In this document: in pieces, positions 31,848 to 46,828 of the stretch | How the letters are laid out: each line of letters begins with the position of its first letter | Position numbering within the stretch: the first letter of the stretch is position 1 | DNA from: Superficieibacter sp. 1612_C1 | Lineage (GTDB): Bacteria > Pseudomonadota > Gammaproteobacteria > Enterobacterales > Enterobacteriaceae | Direction: 5' to 3' | Assembly (NCBI RefSeq): GCF_015234305.1 | Contig: NZ_JADGMI010000005.1 | Coordinates: 434,001-498,000, forward strand | Length of the DNA: 64,000 nt | The notes under the pieces: generated by a model | What the model saw: only the letters and a program-made list of their open reading frames with translations | Database searches by the model: none | Told to the model about the DNA's origin: nothing | Made by a program: the position numbers and the translations under genes

Positions 31848-31895
31848 GTGCCCTCCCGATGTGTTTCTTTTATAGCGTTTAAGTATAGCCATAAA

Positions 31896-31922
31896 AAAAC
31901 CGACGCTTCTGGCGTCGGTTTA
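31896..31922. terminator. Bidirectional terminator before the ALDH gene
   Basis: AAACCGACGC pairs with GCGTCGGTTT around a 6-7 base loop, with an A-run on the left and a T-run on the right. It separates aaeB transcription from the dehydrogenase. Confidence 0.85.
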
Positions 31923-31943
31923 GATCGTTGGCGAATTGGCTTA

Positions 31944-31995
31944 ACAAGGGAAACGCCGGGATTGGGTTCCCGGAGGGAGGCCCAACCCGGTGGTC
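31944..31995 (-). repeat. Dispersed repeat, copy 2 (before the ALDH gene)
   Basis: Read on the minus strand it starts GACCACCGGGTTGGG and ends GTTTCCC, almost the same as 24321-24368. GGGTTGGG and CCCAATCCC inside it can pair. It lies between aaeB and the terminator at 31896. Confidence 0.7.
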
Positions 31996-32061
31996 GCCCC
32001 GATATCCGCGGGCGGTTTGCATCAACCTCAGCCGATGCGTTTTCCATTTTTGTCCGGGAAG

Positions 32062-34029
32062 CTAACGGGTGGTCAAAGCATGCTGATATTTATGCAGCAT
32101 ATCGACCAGCCGGTAAACCGGCTCGGTAACCTGCGGCGAAGCCTGCCAGTAGCGCAGTTTTTCCTGATAAACATCAAGTTCTTCAAGCAGTTCGGTAAAA
32201 TAGAGACGGCGCTTGTCATCATTACTGGCGGAAATAACCCGGTCAGCGGTATGCCTGAGCCGCCGATGGAAGGCCGAGAGATCGTCGTTAATCGGGACTG
32301 GTGCGTCACGCAGGCGCTGATGCGCGATGATCAGCGTCAGCGCCAGGCGGAATTTCGCCACGTCACCGGGAAATTTGTTCAGCAGCAGAAAAAGTTGCTG
32401 ATAGAGCGCGGGCAGATGGTTCTCTTTACGCCGGGCCATGTTGGTCGTCATCGCCGATACCGCCGCAGAAACAAACTGGTTTAACAGCACGCGTCCGGTA
32501 CGCGTCCGGGAGTTATCACGCACCAGCAGGATCACCATCAGCGCCAGTGAACAGCCTACCAGCTGCCCCAGCGCGCTGTCGAGAAACTGGCTAAAGTGGA
32601 ACGTCATCGGGTTATCCAGCACGATGATATTAATGGTACTCGCCAGCGCCCCCAGCGATCCGAGGCGTCTTTTCTGCACTTCAATTCCGATAAAGAAGGC
32701 CAGCACCGCCAGACTGATACACAGCAGCAGCATACTTTGCTGGGTAGAAGGAATGATCACCAGGAAGAACAGTGCCCCCAGCGGCAGCGCCACCACCGTG
32801 CCAAAAAGGAAATCGATCGCCACCATACGCGGATTTGGCAGACGCATCGCCAGTGCGGTCACCACAGCAATCATCACCATCGCACCGCTACCGGAAGTCC
32901 AGCCGGTCCATAGCCAGAAAAGCGTACCGAGAATGCACGACAGCGTGGTGCGCCAGAAGTTAACCATTGCATGATGGCGCTCGGCTGAGTCCAGCCTGAC
33001 AATAACTTCTCCCTGAAGGACATCTTCTTCCACCGCGCTGATTTTGGCATTGCCCACCACGCCCCGTTTTAAAAGCTGATAGCGCGTAGCGGCAGCGATC
33101 CAGCTATAGACGGTAACGGGAGTCTCGCGCTCGCCGGTCCAGACCAGCAGGCGGCGAATACGCTTCAGCTGCTTATGCACGTCCTGCGCGTTCTCTACCG
33201 GCGTGGAAAAAATCTCGCGCCAGGTATCTGTCACCAGTTCCGGGCGCGTATTCTGCATAATATAGGTTTCGCACGCCTGGGTAATGAGCGTCAGAGAGAC
33301 CGTGTTAAGCGCTTTCAGGCGACGGCCCGCGCGCGACCAGCGGGACGATTCCATCAGCAAATTCCCGCGCATCCCCTCCAGAGCCGCCGTGCGACGCACC
33401 AGCGCCCCCCAGGCATTATCCAGCTCCTCGCTATCCCCGTGCTGAATACACAGCTGCATCAGGCGATACTGCTCCACCAGCAGATTATCCAGCTCAAGAT
33501 CGATAACTTGCTTAATGGAACGCGGGGAGAACAGCAGATCCGCGACAATAGCGCAGACGATGCCAATGACGATTTCGCTACAGCGCTCGACGGCAAACTG
33601 CGGCGTCAGCAACGGCTCCGTCTGGATGGTGATGACGATGATCAGCGCCGTATAGCCCGCCAGGCCCCAGGCATACGAATTTTCGACGCGCACCAGCGAC
33701 GAGACCCAGGTACAAAATCCGGCCCAGACGCAACACACCAGCACCATCAGCAACGGCGCGCGGATCATCAGGATGATGATGGTCAGCGCGGCGATACAGC
33801 CGATAAACGTACCGATGATACGCAGCATACCGCGATAGCGGATCGCCCCGGACCACGGTTCGCCACCCGCCGCAAACGCCGGACCTGCCGCGACAATCGC
33901 CGCCGTCAGCACCGCCCAGCGCGGGGTTTCAAGCTGGAAGTGGAAACCGACAAACAGCGCCAGCACGATGGCACAGGCCAGCTTGATAGCAAAGCGGACA
34001 TGCTGAGTGGCAATGGAGAAAATACCCAT
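32062..34029 (-). CDS. aaeB: p-Hydroxybenzoic acid efflux pump subunit AaeB
   Basis: 655 residues, same as E. coli AaeB, FUSC-type inner-membrane efflux protein. Two clusters of hydrophobic helices (about residues 10-170 and 365-500) flank soluble regions. It works with AaeA to export aromatic carboxylic acids. It starts five bases after aaeA ends. The N-terminus [20 protein letters not shown] and the C-terminus [11 protein letters not shown] match E. coli. Confidence 0.96.
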   Translation of the reverse strand: MGIFSIATQHVRFAIKLACAIVLALFVGFHFQLETPRWAVLTAAIVAAGPAFAAGGEPWSGAIRYRGMLRIIGTFIGCIAALTIIILMIRAPLLMVLVCCVWAGFCTWVSSLVRVENSYAWGLAGYTALIIVITIQTEPLLTPQFAVERCSEIVIGIVCAIVADLLFSPRSIKQVIDLELDNLLVEQYRLMQLCIQHGDSEELDNAWGALVRRTAALEGMRGNLLMESSRWSRAGRRLKALNTVSLTLITQACETYIMQNTRPELVTDTWREIFSTPVENAQDVHKQLKRIRRLLVWTGERETPVTVYSWIAAATRYQLLKRGVVGNAKISAVEEDVLQGEVIVRLDSAERHHAMVNFWRTTLSCILGTLFWLWTGWTSGSGAMVMIAVVTALAMRLPNPRMVAIDFLFGTVVALPLGALFFLVIIPSTQQSMLLLCISLAVLAFFIGIEVQKRRLGSLGALASTINIIVLDNPMTFHFSQFLDSALGQLVGCSLALMVILLVRDNSRTRTGRVLLNQFVSAAVSAMTTNMARRKENHLPALYQQLFLLLNKFPGDVAKFRLALTLIIAHQRLRDAPVPINDDLSAFHRRLRHTADRVISASNDDKRRLYFTELLEELDVYQEKLRYWQASPQVTEPVYRLVDMLHKYQHALTTR

Positions 34030-34034
34030 AGCGC

Positions 34035-34967
34035 TTAGCCGAACTCACGCAGGCGCAGCGCCAGTTTCTGAAAGAATGACATCTGCTGGATATCACGATC
34101 CTGGGCACCGGTAATAACGACCGTGGCTGTCGTCCCCGCCGGCCAGACATTTTCCCCCTGACTGTCCAGCCGGATGCGTACCGGCACGCGCTGCGCCAGA
34201 CGAACCCATTCCAGGTTTGAGTCAACGGTCGCCATGCCTTTTGCATCGTTACTGCTGCTGGCATTGGTTACCCCAGCCGAGATGCTGTCGACGGTGCCTT
34301 TAATCACCCGGTTACTGCCCAGTGGCGTAATCTCCGCCCGGTAGCCGGGACGCACGCCCTCAAGTTTGGTCTCTTCCATATAGGCCTGAATGTAAAAGCT
34401 GTTTTGTTTCACCAGCGCCACGGCGGTAGAGCCACGGGTAATAAACTCACCGCTGTATACATTCAGGTTAGTCACCCAGCCATCCGCGGGGGCGCGAATA
34501 ACCGTGCGTTCTAAATCAAGTTTCGCCAGATCGCGCGTAGCCTCGGCTTTCGCCAGCTGATGTTCTACGGTTTGCAGGACGTTGTTGGCCTGGTCAATCT
34601 CTTCGCGCGACATTGCCTGGATGCCTAACTGATTGCGTCGTCCGGCCTCGCGGCGTTTTTCACTGGCCAGCGCCTTGTAGTAAGCGACGTCAGCATCCGC
34701 TTCTTCAACGGCTTTCTGATAGCGCGGCTGGTCGATGGTGAACAACACCTGATCCTTTTTGACCAGTTGGTTATCGTGCACCTCAACCTGAGTGATCAGC
34801 CCGGCGACGTCCGGGGCAATAGCCACCACGTCGGCGCTAAAGCGGGCATCACGCGTCCACGGCGATTCCGTGTAATAGACCCACGCGTGGAAGATGGCCG
34901 TAAAAGCCAGCAGTACCAGTATCAGCGTAATGGCCGTACGGGAAATTTTCCTTGTTAGTGTTTTCAC
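34035..34967 (-). CDS. aaeA: p-Hydroxybenzoic acid efflux pump subunit AaeA
   Basis: 310 residues, membrane-fusion protein of the HlyD/EmrA type. It has one N-terminal membrane helix ([20 protein letters not shown]), then a biotinyl-lipoyl-like half ([16 protein letters not shown]), a coiled-coil hairpin and a beta-barrel ([17 protein letters not shown]). The start is GTG at 34967 with GAGGTGGAT before it, which gives the E. coli length; the ATG 28 codons upstream lies within aaeX. It joins AaeB to the outer envelope. Confidence 0.95.
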   Translation of the reverse strand: MKTLTRKISRTAITLILVLLAFTAIFHAWVYYTESPWTRDARFSADVVAIAPDVAGLITQVEVHDNQLVKKDQVLFTIDQPRYQKAVEEADADVAYYKALASEKRREAGRRNQLGIQAMSREEIDQANNVLQTVEHQLAKAEATRDLAKLDLERTVIRAPADGWVTNLNVYSGEFITRGSTAVALVKQNSFYIQAYMEETKLEGVRPGYRAEITPLGSNRVIKGTVDSISAGVTNASSSNDAKGMATVDSNLEWVRLAQRVPVRIRLDSQGENVWPAGTTATVVITGAQDRDIQQMSFFQKLALRLREFG

Positions 34968-34974
34968 ATCCACC

Positions 34975-35178
34975 TCAGACGAACAAACGCGATAGTAAAT
35001 AGAACAGGCAGCAATACAACGCGGTATTGAAAAGTGCAGGATGCCAGACAAAATCGTAGATCCCGGTGGGGACCAGCACGCGGTGCACTAGCCAAAAAAG
35101 GGCCAGCGACAATAGCAATTCAAAGAAGATCGGCGGAAACGACAAGCCGAAAATCACAATGACGGGAAACAGACTCAT
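34975..35178 (-). CDS. aaeX: Small membrane protein AaeX
   Basis: 67 residues with two hydrophobic helices ([21 protein letters not shown] and [14 protein letters not shown]). This matches E. coli AaeX (DUF1656), the first gene of aaeXAB, whose function is unknown. Seven bases separate it from aaeA. The 129-base gap to the divergent aaeR should hold the AaeR-controlled promoter. Confidence 0.95.
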   Translation of the reverse strand: MSLFPVIVIFGLSFPPIFFELLLSLALFWLVHRVLVPTGIYDFVWHPALFNTALYCCLFYLLSRLFV

Positions 35179-35307
35179 GTTGACCTTGATTAGAGAGAGT
35201 GCAGGCGAGTGCGATGTATTAGTTATATGGCTAACAATATATTAGCGTAACAGTTATGCACTGATCTATATTATGTGATCTAAATCACTTTTAAGCCAGA
35301 GTGAACA

Positions 35308-36240
35308 ATGGAACGACTTAAACGCATGTCAGTTTTTGCCAAAGTAGTGGAACACGGCTCGTTTACCGCCGCGGCCAGACAGCTACAAATGAGCGTTTCT
35401 TCGCTCAGCCAGACGGTGTCAAAACTGGAAGATGAATTGCAGGTTAAGCTGTTAAACCGCAGTACGCGTAGCCTCGCGCTGACCGAAGCCGGCAAGATTT
35501 ACTACCAGGGTTGTCGCCGGATGATGCATGAGGTGCAGGATGTTCACGAGCAGCTTTATGCATTTAATAACACGCCGATTGGCACCTTGCGGATTGGCTG
35601 TTCTTCAACCATGGCACAAAATGTCCTTGCGGGTCTTACCGCCGGGATGCTGAAAGAGTATCCGGGGCTGGCAGTGAATCTGGTCACCGGCATTCCCGCG
35701 CCGGACCTTATTGCTGATGGGCTGGATGTGGCGATCCGCGTTGGCGCGTTACAGGATTCAAGCCTGTTTTCCCGGCGGCTGGGCGCGATGCCGATGGTGG
35801 TGTGCGCGGCGCAAAGCTATCTTCAGCATGCAGGCATGCCGGAGAAACCCGCAGATCTTGCCAGCCATTCGTGGCTGGAGTACAGCGTGCGTCCGGATAA
35901 TGAATTCGAGCTGATCGCGCCGGAAGGTATTTCTACCCGTCTGATCCCTGAAGGACGGTTTGTGACTAACGATCCCATGACCCTCACCCGCTGGCTGGTG
36001 GCCGGAGCCGGGATCGCCTATGTGCCGTTGATGTGGGTGATCAACGAGATTAACCGTGGCGAGCTGGAGATCCTGCTGCCGCGATATCAGTCCGATCCAC
36101 GTCCGGTTTATGCGCTGTATACCGAAAAAGATAAGCTGCCGCTGAAGGTGCAGGTGTGTATTAATGCACTCACGGATTATTTTGTCGATGTAGCGAGGGT
36201 ATATCAGGATATGCGCGGGCGGGGGAAAGAATTGCGTTAG
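35308..36240 (+). CDS. aaeR: LysR-type regulator AaeR
   Basis: 310 residues. The N-terminal winged helix is visible in FAKVVEHGSFTAAARQLQMSVSSLSQTVSKLEDEL. The C-terminal substrate domain has GTLRIGCSSTMAQNVLAG. It is transcribed away from aaeXAB, the usual place for the activator, and is expected to respond to aromatic acids. A BIME with four REP units follows the stop. Confidence 0.94.
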   Translation: MERLKRMSVFAKVVEHGSFTAAARQLQMSVSSLSQTVSKLEDELQVKLLNRSTRSLALTEAGKIYYQGCRRMMHEVQDVHEQLYAFNNTPIGTLRIGCSSTMAQNVLAGLTAGMLKEYPGLAVNLVTGIPAPDLIADGLDVAIRVGALQDSSLFSRRLGAMPMVVCAAQSYLQHAGMPEKPADLASHSWLEYSVRPDNEFELIAPEGISTRLIPEGRFVTNDPMTLTRWLVAGAGIAYVPLMWVINEINRGELEILLPRYQSDPRPVYALYTEKDKLPLKVQVCINALTDYFVDVARVYQDMRGRGKELR

Positions 36241-36260
36241 CCCTGCCGCACGGTGTTGCT

Positions 36261-36493
36261 CTGCCCGGTGGCGCTGCGCTTACCGGGCCTACGATTAAGC
36301 TATTGATATTTAGTAATTTACAGGCCGGGTAAGGCGAAGCCGCCACCCGGCAAGGCGGTGGTAATGCCGCTCCGTGCGACCCTGCCCGGTGGCGCTGCGC
36401 TTACCGGGCCTACGGATATGTGCAACGAATGATGTGCAACGCTTTGATATACAATAAACTGTAGGCCGGGTAAGGCGAAGCCGCCACCCGGCA
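36261..36493. repeat. BIME with four REP units between aaeR and tldD
   Basis: Alternating units at 36261-36292, 36321-36352, 36381-36413 and 36461-36493 share CCCGGTGGCGCTGCGC or its opposing GGCGAAGCCGCCACCCGG form. They sit between convergent aaeR and tldD. Open reading frames here are repeat artefacts. Such elements are typical sites for gyrase or IHF binding and mRNA protection. Confidence 0.92.
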
Positions 36494-36509
36494 CGCGGGC
36501 GTACAAGCG

Positions 36510-38024
<1,515 letters not shown>

Positions 38025-38041
38025 TCATAGCTGTCGTCAAA

Positions 38042-41000
38042 TCATTGCTTTTTACTGTCGCGCGTTTGACGCAGCACTTCGTTGATTTGCGGCTTGTCTA
38101 TCGGGCCGGTAATACGGTAGCGCAGAATGGAGACTTTGTTCCATAGCGGCCCCAGCACTTTACTGGCCGCGAAGACGGCTGCACCGACAATCGGGTTAAC
38201 GGCAAATGCGGCGGCAACGCCGACGGTGGCGGAGATTTCCGGGGCGACTACCGCTTCCATATCCAGCTCGCGGCGCACCAGGTTGACCGAGCCTTTCATC
38301 GCGATATCTGCTTCCAGGCCGTCGACCAGCGTGTCGTCGGTATGCAACGTGCCGTCTTTGATCCAGGCGGTACTGTGAATAGAGTCAAACCAGAATCCTT
38401 CGCTGAAGGTGTCGCTAAAATCAAAGCGCAGCTTACGCAGCAGCGCATCGACGCTGATCAGACGCAGCAACTGCCCGGCATGGCCGGTGCTGATATCGGT
38501 GAACTCCCCTTTGCTTAGCCGCGTATGGAGCACGCCGTTTAACGTAGAAACATCCGGCTGCCACGGCGCGTCACGCCAGTGCAAATCGTAATCGACATTG
38601 AATGAGGAGTCGCGAATCGGCGTGGCAACGCCGAAGAATCCCAGCGTCGCATCCAGCTTGCGGCCGTTAATTTTCCCTTTCAGGGATGTACGCTCGTTGC
38701 CCTGACCGTTAACCCATACGCCGTCGGCGGTCAGGCGGCCAAAGCCCGTATCAATCAGGCCATTCGCCAGCGTCAGCGTGTCACCTTTAATCGTGAAATC
38801 GCCGTCGATTCGTCCGTATTTTTGTCCCCAGAACCAGCATTCGGCACAGCGCAACTGCACATCAGGCCAGCCGCTAAAATTGACTTTACTGGTGCTGAAC
38901 GGCGCACTGGATGTTGCATTACTGGTCGCTTTTGTATTCGGGTTAAAATAGAGATAGCGGATCGCAGCCAGCCACGGGGCGTTATCACGCATGGTCAGCG
39001 TGGCGTTAATTTCACGGCCCTGAGCATCGACCTGGGTGCCGCCCGCGATCGGCTGCGAGACGAGGCTCAGGTTATTCCATTGCTGTCCCCCAAGGGCCAG
39101 CGCTGGCGTGCGTAACGTGATGTTTTGCGGGAAACGCGCCGCGCCACTGACATTATCTGCGGCCCCTTTCTGGAACAGCGCCAGCCATTCGGCACCATCC
39201 ATCGGCGGTAAATTCAGTTCAACCCCCTGCTGCGGCGGTAATGGCGGCACGGTGCGGCTGTCAGTGGTCAGAATGGCGCGATCCAGCGTCAGCTTCTTAT
39301 CGAGTAACCAGCGGCTGTTGAAGTGGCTTTCTGCCCCGAGGCTACCGGTCAGATCGAAATGATTCAGGTCGCCTTTTGCATTTACGGTCACCGGCAGAGG
39401 CGTTCCCGCGGATTTACTCGCTGGCGCAGGTAAGTGACTGCTTACATTTTTCAAATCGCCGGTCAGCGCAACGTCATAATGGGTCCCGCCGCGATAAGGC
39501 AATTCGACGCCGACTTTACCCTGCCACGGAATAGTGCCGCTCAGCGCATCGTTAAGCTGCTTCGGCAGGATGCCGGTGCGCGCAGGCTGCCAGTTAGCAT
39601 CCATATTGACCGCGACCTGATACGCTTTTTCGCCTTCCGTGGTGGAGAAATTCACATTGAGCGGCTGATTAAACCAGTTTGCCTGCATCGGTTCACTTTG
39701 CAGATTGCCGTTCACAAAGCGGAAAGCACCGCTCAGATTTTTTAACGTCGAATCCAGCGGTTTGATATACAGGCTATTGTTTTTCAGCACCACATTGCCT
39801 TCGGCGGTCACCTTCTCACCGTCCAGCGGAATATCGAGATGTAAGCGAGCATTCACATCGCCATCAAGCTGGAGCTGTTGCAGGGTTGCGCCCAGCGAGT
39901 CATCCAGCGGCGTTTTTTCAAAGTAAGGGCCGACCTCTTTACCCGGACCTTTCAGATCGGCGTCAATCAGCAGTTTGAGTTTTACGTAATCCGGGATCGC
40001 GGCTCGCAAATTGCGCGCATTGACGCCGCCAAGCTGCGCGGTGTCGGCTTTCATCCACAGGCCATCGTTGATGAAGTCGAGATCGATATCCTGTTTAGTC
40101 AGCGCGGGCCAGTTTGGCTGAAAGGCGAAGGTGGCGTTACGTACCGGGACAAAGATCTCGAACTGCCCTTCATTATGCTTATAGGGGAACAGGTGCGGGT
40201 TGCCGCCATACACTATCGTTGCGTTTTCAGCCTGGCCTCCCTGAATGGCGCTGCTGAGATAATCCACCAGCTTTTTGCCCATCAGGTTCTGCGGAAAATA
40301 GCGCCACGCCTGAGATGCATCGCTGGCGTTTGCCCCTGCCAGGATGCCCAGCCAGGGCTGATCGCCCTTCGGTTGCAGGTAGCGGAAGTTCCCTGCGCCG
40401 CGTACCCCTTTCGCCTGAACATCAATATTGCGGCCATCAAGCATGAAACCGTGCTCATTCTTGATCCAGTTAAGCGTGGCAACCCCTTTTTCGATTTCCA
40501 GCGGCTCGCGGAAGACCAGATCGTAAGGCATTTTCGCCTGATTCATTGAAGCCGTCAGCGAGGCATTTTCCACGCTACCAGCCAGTTGACCGGAGAAGTG
40601 TTCCGCGCCGGGCAGCATTTTCCACTGCTTCCAGTGCAGATTTTCCCAGGAAGCGTTGAAGCGAGTTTTGTCCGTTGCCTTTAACGGAATATCCAGCGCA
40701 AGCGCGTCAATCTGTCCCGCAGGCTGGGTCGCCCGCCAGATCTCCCCCAATTTGGGTGAAATCTTCTCGGCGATGGGAAGTAAACCGTCGAGACCGCTCA
40801 GTTCCAGATGGCTGGCGCGAACGCGGAACTCATCACTCTGGACACGATTGCTGCCCCCCACGTCCTGCGCGGGGATCCACGCCAACGCCAGCGCGCCGCG
40901 CGGCCAGGGTTTATCGTCAATGGTAATGCGGGTATCGGGAATGCGGAATTCCCATCCGGCTTTGTTGCCTGAAACGTGGGCCGTCAGGTTATCAACGGAA

Positions 41001-41833
41001 AGATGATGCGTTTCCTCATCGCCCTTCCAGCTTGCGCCGCCTTTTTTCAGCCAGACGTCGCCGCCTGAAATATCACCTTTAGTCAGATCGACCCAGCCTT
41101 CGAGGCTAAACTGCGCGGTTTCAAACGCGACGTTATCCTGCATCCAGCGACCCAGCCACGGCTTAACGTCGATATCGTCCGCCTGCACCCAGATTTTACC
41201 GTCGTTCAGCAGGCCGTTATCGTCGCGTAAATCCATACGCACTTTCATGATGCCGTGCTGCCCGGTGAGGCTGGATAAGCTGACTTCGCCTTCCGCGCGG
41301 TGGCGGTTGCGGCCGTTAAGCCAGGTAAGCTGGGGGATCGCCAGTTCCGCACGCTGTCCGGAAAGCGTCAGAAAGCTGATATGGCTGTCGCGCAGGTCAA
41401 AGTGGTCGAACTGGCGCAGAAAAAGATCGCTGATGCGATCGGTTTTGATGCCTTCACCGCTGTTTTGCAGTAAAGGCGTGTTGGTAGTGAACTGAAGCTG
41501 CCAGAACGTGAGGTCGCGAAATTGCCAGCGCATATGCAGCAGGCTTTGCCATACGTCGAGCGCCAGCGTAACCCGCTTTATCGAAATCTGGCCGCCATCT
41601 TTGAGCCGGGCGCTGATATCGCGCGCATCCAGCGTCGGGCCAAAGTTTTCCCAGCTGGCGTGAAGTTTACTGGCATCAACCGGCACACCGGTGGAGGCTT
41701 CAATTTTTGCCAGCAGCGCCGGACGCCATTTGTCCAGCTGTGGCAGGGCAAGGCGCAGGCCGCTCACTGCCAGGGCAACGATGACAGCAAGCGTGGCACC
41801 TGTAAGCAGTAAAATCCCCGGCAATCGCCTCAC
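38042..41833 (-). CDS. yhdP: AsmA-like envelope protein YhdP
   Basis: 1263 residues (E. coli 1266). One N-terminal membrane helix (ILLLTGATLAVIVALAVSGL) anchors a very long periplasmic beta-rich part expected to form a lipid-carrying bridge with TamB/YdbH relatives. The protein transports phospholipids to the outer membrane. The C-terminus (PIVGAAVFAASKVLGPLWNKVSILRYRITGPI) carries the DUF3971/AsmA-like end. It is 40 bases after rng. Confidence 0.96.
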   Translation of the reverse strand: MRRLPGILLLTGATLAVIVALAVSGLRLALPQLDKWRPALLAKIEASTGVPVDASKLHASWENFGPTLDARDISARLKDGGQISIKRVTLALDVWQSLLHMRWQFRDLTFWQLQFTTNTPLLQNSGEGIKTDRISDLFLRQFDHFDLRDSHISFLTLSGQRAELAIPQLTWLNGRNRHRAEGEVSLSSLTGQHGIMKVRMDLRDDNGLLNDGKIWVQADDIDVKPWLGRWMQDNVAFETAQFSLEGWVDLTKGDISGGDVWLKKGGASWKGDEETHHLSVDNLTAHVSGNKAGWEFRIPDTRITIDDKPWPRGALALAWIPAQDVGGSNRVQSDEFRVRASHLELSGLDGLLPIAEKISPKLGEIWRATQPAGQIDALALDIPLKATDKTRFNASWENLHWKQWKMLPGAEHFSGQLAGSVENASLTASMNQAKMPYDLVFREPLEIEKGVATLNWIKNEHGFMLDGRNIDVQAKGVRGAGNFRYLQPKGDQPWLGILAGANASDASQAWRYFPQNLMGKKLVDYLSSAIQGGQAENATIVYGGNPHLFPYKHNEGQFEIFVPVRNATFAFQPNWPALTKQDIDLDFINDGLWMKADTAQLGGVNARNLRAAIPDYVKLKLLIDADLKGPGKEVGPYFEKTPLDDSLGATLQQLQLDGDVNARLHLDIPLDGEKVTAEGNVVLKNNSLYIKPLDSTLKNLSGAFRFVNGNLQSEPMQANWFNQPLNVNFSTTEGEKAYQVAVNMDANWQPARTGILPKQLNDALSGTIPWQGKVGVELPYRGGTHYDVALTGDLKNVSSHLPAPASKSAGTPLPVTVNAKGDLNHFDLTGSLGAESHFNSRWLLDKKLTLDRAILTTDSRTVPPLPPQQGVELNLPPMDGAEWLALFQKGAADNVSGAARFPQNITLRTPALALGGQQWNNLSLVSQPIAGGTQVDAQGREINATLTMRDNAPWLAAIRYLYFNPNTKATSNATSSAPFSTSKVNFSGWPDVQLRCAECWFWGQKYGRIDGDFTIKGDTLTLANGLIDTGFGRLTADGVWVNGQGNERTSLKGKINGRKLDATLGFFGVATPIRDSSFNVDYDLHWRDAPWQPDVSTLNGVLHTRLSKGEFTDISTGHAGQLLRLISVDALLRKLRFDFSDTFSEGFWFDSIHSTAWIKDGTLHTDDTLVDGLEADIAMKGSVNLVRRELDMEAVVAPEISATVGVAAAFAVNPIVGAAVFAASKVLGPLWNKVSILRYRITGPIDKPQINEVLRQTRDSKKQ

Positions 41834-41873
41834 GCCTTTCTCCTTGTCCGCCGTATCACGGCAGACTGTTGTA

Positions 41874-43343
41874 TTACATCATTACCACATCAAACTGCTC
41901 CTGATTATAGAGCGGTTCAATCTGGACTTTGACCTGCTTACCGACGAAGATTTCCACTTCCGCCAGCGCGTGAGACTCTTCACCCTTGAGGGTTTCTGCC
42001 ACCGCAGGAGAAGCGTAGACCAGAAAACGGTCGGAGTCGTAGGCATGATGCACGCGCACGATTTCACGCATGATTTCATAGCAGACGGTTTCCACGGTTT
42101 TCACCGTTCCGCGGCCGTGGCAGGTCGGGCATTCATTGCACAGCACGTGCTCGACGCTTTCGCGCGTGCGCTTGCGGGTCATCTCCACCAGACCGAGCTG
42201 CGAGAAGCCGTTAATGCTGGTTTTCACCCGATCTTTGCTCAACGCCTGCTCAAGCGAATGGAGCACCCGGCGACGGTGGTCATCGTTACTCATATCAATA
42301 AAGTCGATGATAATGATACCGCCGAGATTGCGCAGCCGGAGCTGACGCGCAATCGCCTGCGTGGCTTCGATGTTGGTGTTGAAAATGGTGTCGTCGAGAT
42401 TACGGTGGCCGACAAACGCGCCGGTATTGATATCAACGGTGGTCATCGCCTCGGTTTGATCGATGATCAGATAGCCGCCGGATTTCAGTTCAACTTTACG
42501 CTCCAGCGCCCGCTGTATTTCATTCTCAACGTCAAAGAGATCGAAAATCGGCTGACGTCCACTGTAGTGTTCCAGCTTGCTGGTCATTTCCGGAATGTAT
42601 TCCGCGGTAAATTCCAGCAGCGCCTCAAACGTCAGACGGGAATCGACGCGAATACGATCGAGATGCGCATCGGCGAAATCACGCAGCACGCGCTGCGCCA
42701 GCGCCAGCTCACCGTAGAGCTGATAACGGGTCTGATGGCGTTTTTTACGCTCCATCACTTTGGTCCAGACGCGCTTCAGGTAAGCGGCATCGGCCGCCAG
42801 ATCCTCATCACACACGCCTTCCGCCGCGGTGCGGATAATAAATCCGCCCTGCTCGTCACAATACTCAGCGACGATTTTTTTCAGGCGGTCACGTTCCACT
42901 TCGCTCTCAATACGCTGGGAAACGCCGACGTGAGAAGCGCCCGGCATAAAAACCAGATAGCGGGAAGGAAGGGTGATATCCGTGGTCAGACGCGCGCCTT
43001 TGGTGCCGAGCGGATCTTTGACCACCTGCACCATCAGATCCTGCCCCTGGCGCACCAGTTCGGAGATGTCGCGGACGATAAATTGCTTTTGTTCTTCACC
43101 GGCCACGCATTCGGTATGCGGCATGATATCGGAGGCATGAAGGAACGCGGCTTTGTCGAGGCCAATATCTACAAATGCCGCCTGCATACCGGGAAGGACA
43201 CGACTCACGCGACCTTTGTAGATATTGCCTACAATCCCACGTCGGGCTTCACGCTCAATGTGGATTTCCTGGAGAATACCGCCGTCAATATACGCCACAC
43301 GGGTTTCCGAAGGCGTTACGTTTACCAACAATTCAGCCGTCAT
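41874..43343 (-). CDS. rng: Ribonuclease G
   Basis: 489 residues, 5'-end-dependent endoribonuclease related to RNase E, needed for 16S rRNA 5' maturation. The S1 domain lies at residues 35-120 ([20 protein letters not shown]). The catalytic-site aspartates are in [12 protein letters not shown] and IIDFIDM. The zinc-link motif is CPTCHGRG. The start [15 protein letters not shown] at 43343 matches E. coli, and its start overlaps maf by 11 bases. Confidence 0.97.
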   Translation of the reverse strand: MTAELLVNVTPSETRVAYIDGGILQEIHIEREARRGIVGNIYKGRVSRVLPGMQAAFVDIGLDKAAFLHASDIMPHTECVAGEEQKQFIVRDISELVRQGQDLMVQVVKDPLGTKGARLTTDITLPSRYLVFMPGASHVGVSQRIESEVERDRLKKIVAEYCDEQGGFIIRTAAEGVCDEDLAADAAYLKRVWTKVMERKKRHQTRYQLYGELALAQRVLRDFADAHLDRIRVDSRLTFEALLEFTAEYIPEMTSKLEHYSGRQPIFDLFDVENEIQRALERKVELKSGGYLIIDQTEAMTTVDINTGAFVGHRNLDDTIFNTNIEATQAIARQLRLRNLGGIIIIDFIDMSNDDHRRRVLHSLEQALSKDRVKTSINGFSQLGLVEMTRKRTRESVEHVLCNECPTCHGRGTVKTVETVCYEIMREIVRVHHAYDSDRFLVYASPAVAETLKGEESHALAEVEIFVGKQVKVQIEPLYNQEQFDVVMM

Positions 43344-43926
43344 GTTTATCCCTTTGCTCACGCAGTGAGTTAAAGTTACTCAGCAACTCATACGTTTCCA
43401 CCAGCGGTAAGCCGACTACGGCGTGATAGCTGCCATTTATCTTCCTGACGAAACAGCCACCCAGCCCCTGAATACCGTATGCACCTGCTTTATCCTGAGG
43501 TTCGCCGCTGGCAACGTAGCCGGCGATATCCTCTTCAGAGAGTACCCTGAAGGTGACCTCTGTCGCTACAAGACTTTCAAGCACCGACTGCCGGTCTGCC
43601 AGTGCCACCGCGGTCAGCACCTGGTGCGTCTGCCCGGAAAGGCTGCGCAGCATGGCGGCGGCGTGTGCGTCATCTCGCGGTTTTTCCAGCACCTCGCCGT
43701 GCAGGACGACGATGGTATCCGCCCCCAGCACCGGGCGGTCGGTGGCCGCCATTGCGACACCCGCCTGCGCTTTTTCCCGCGCCAGACGGGCAACGTAATG
43801 CGCCGCGCTTTCGCCCGGCTGACGCTGCTCTTCAATGCCGGGAACGATGCGCTCGAATGATACGCCCAGTTGAGTCAACAGCTCCTGACGACGCGGGGAA
43901 CCGGAAGCAAGATAAAGCACTGTCAT
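43333..43926 (-). CDS. maf: Maf-type nucleoside triphosphate pyrophosphatase YhdE
   Basis: 197 residues. The Maf signature is present: [12 protein letters not shown], then GADTIVV, then KPRDDAHAA and [13 protein letters not shown]. The YhdE subgroup cleaves dTTP/UTP and modified nucleotides and can block septation when overproduced. The C-terminus [14 protein letters not shown] matches E. coli. It overlaps rng and follows mreD by eight bases, so it is part of the mre-maf-rng transcript. Confidence 0.95.
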   Translation of the reverse strand: MTVLYLASGSPRRQELLTQLGVSFERIVPGIEEQRQPGESAAHYVARLAREKAQAGVAMAATDRPVLGADTIVVLHGEVLEKPRDDAHAAAMLRSLSGQTHQVLTAVALADRQSVLESLVATEVTFRVLSEEDIAGYVASGEPQDKAGAYGIQGLGGCFVRKINGSYHAVVGLPLVETYELLSNFNSLREQRDKHDG

Positions 43927-43934
43927 GAGAGACC

Positions 43935-45421
<1,487 letters not shown>

Positions 45422-45490
45422 AGGCTATGCGTATTCTCGCGTCAGTTCAGGCTGGGGCGGCAGATAACGTCACCCCACGCCTGAAGCCGA

Positions 45491-46651
<1,161 letters not shown>

Positions 46652-46828
46652 TCACCTTTGTTACAAACTGATGCCTGACTCCTTCAGATTTAAAATCATC
46701 AGCAGCGCTCCCTGCTTTCATTTGCAACCTATGAAAGGTCGTTAACTGCGTGATCCTGGCGGGCAGACAAGCACACCCCCAAAGATGCAGCGCGCGTTAT
46801 TCTACGTGAAAACATAGTAAACGGCAGG

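Noticed and set aside
41691-43373. Long plus-strand frame (560 codons) opposite rng and the start of yhdP
   Set aside because: It is fully antisense to well-conserved rng, has His/Arg-rich random composition and no ribosome binding site or family motif.
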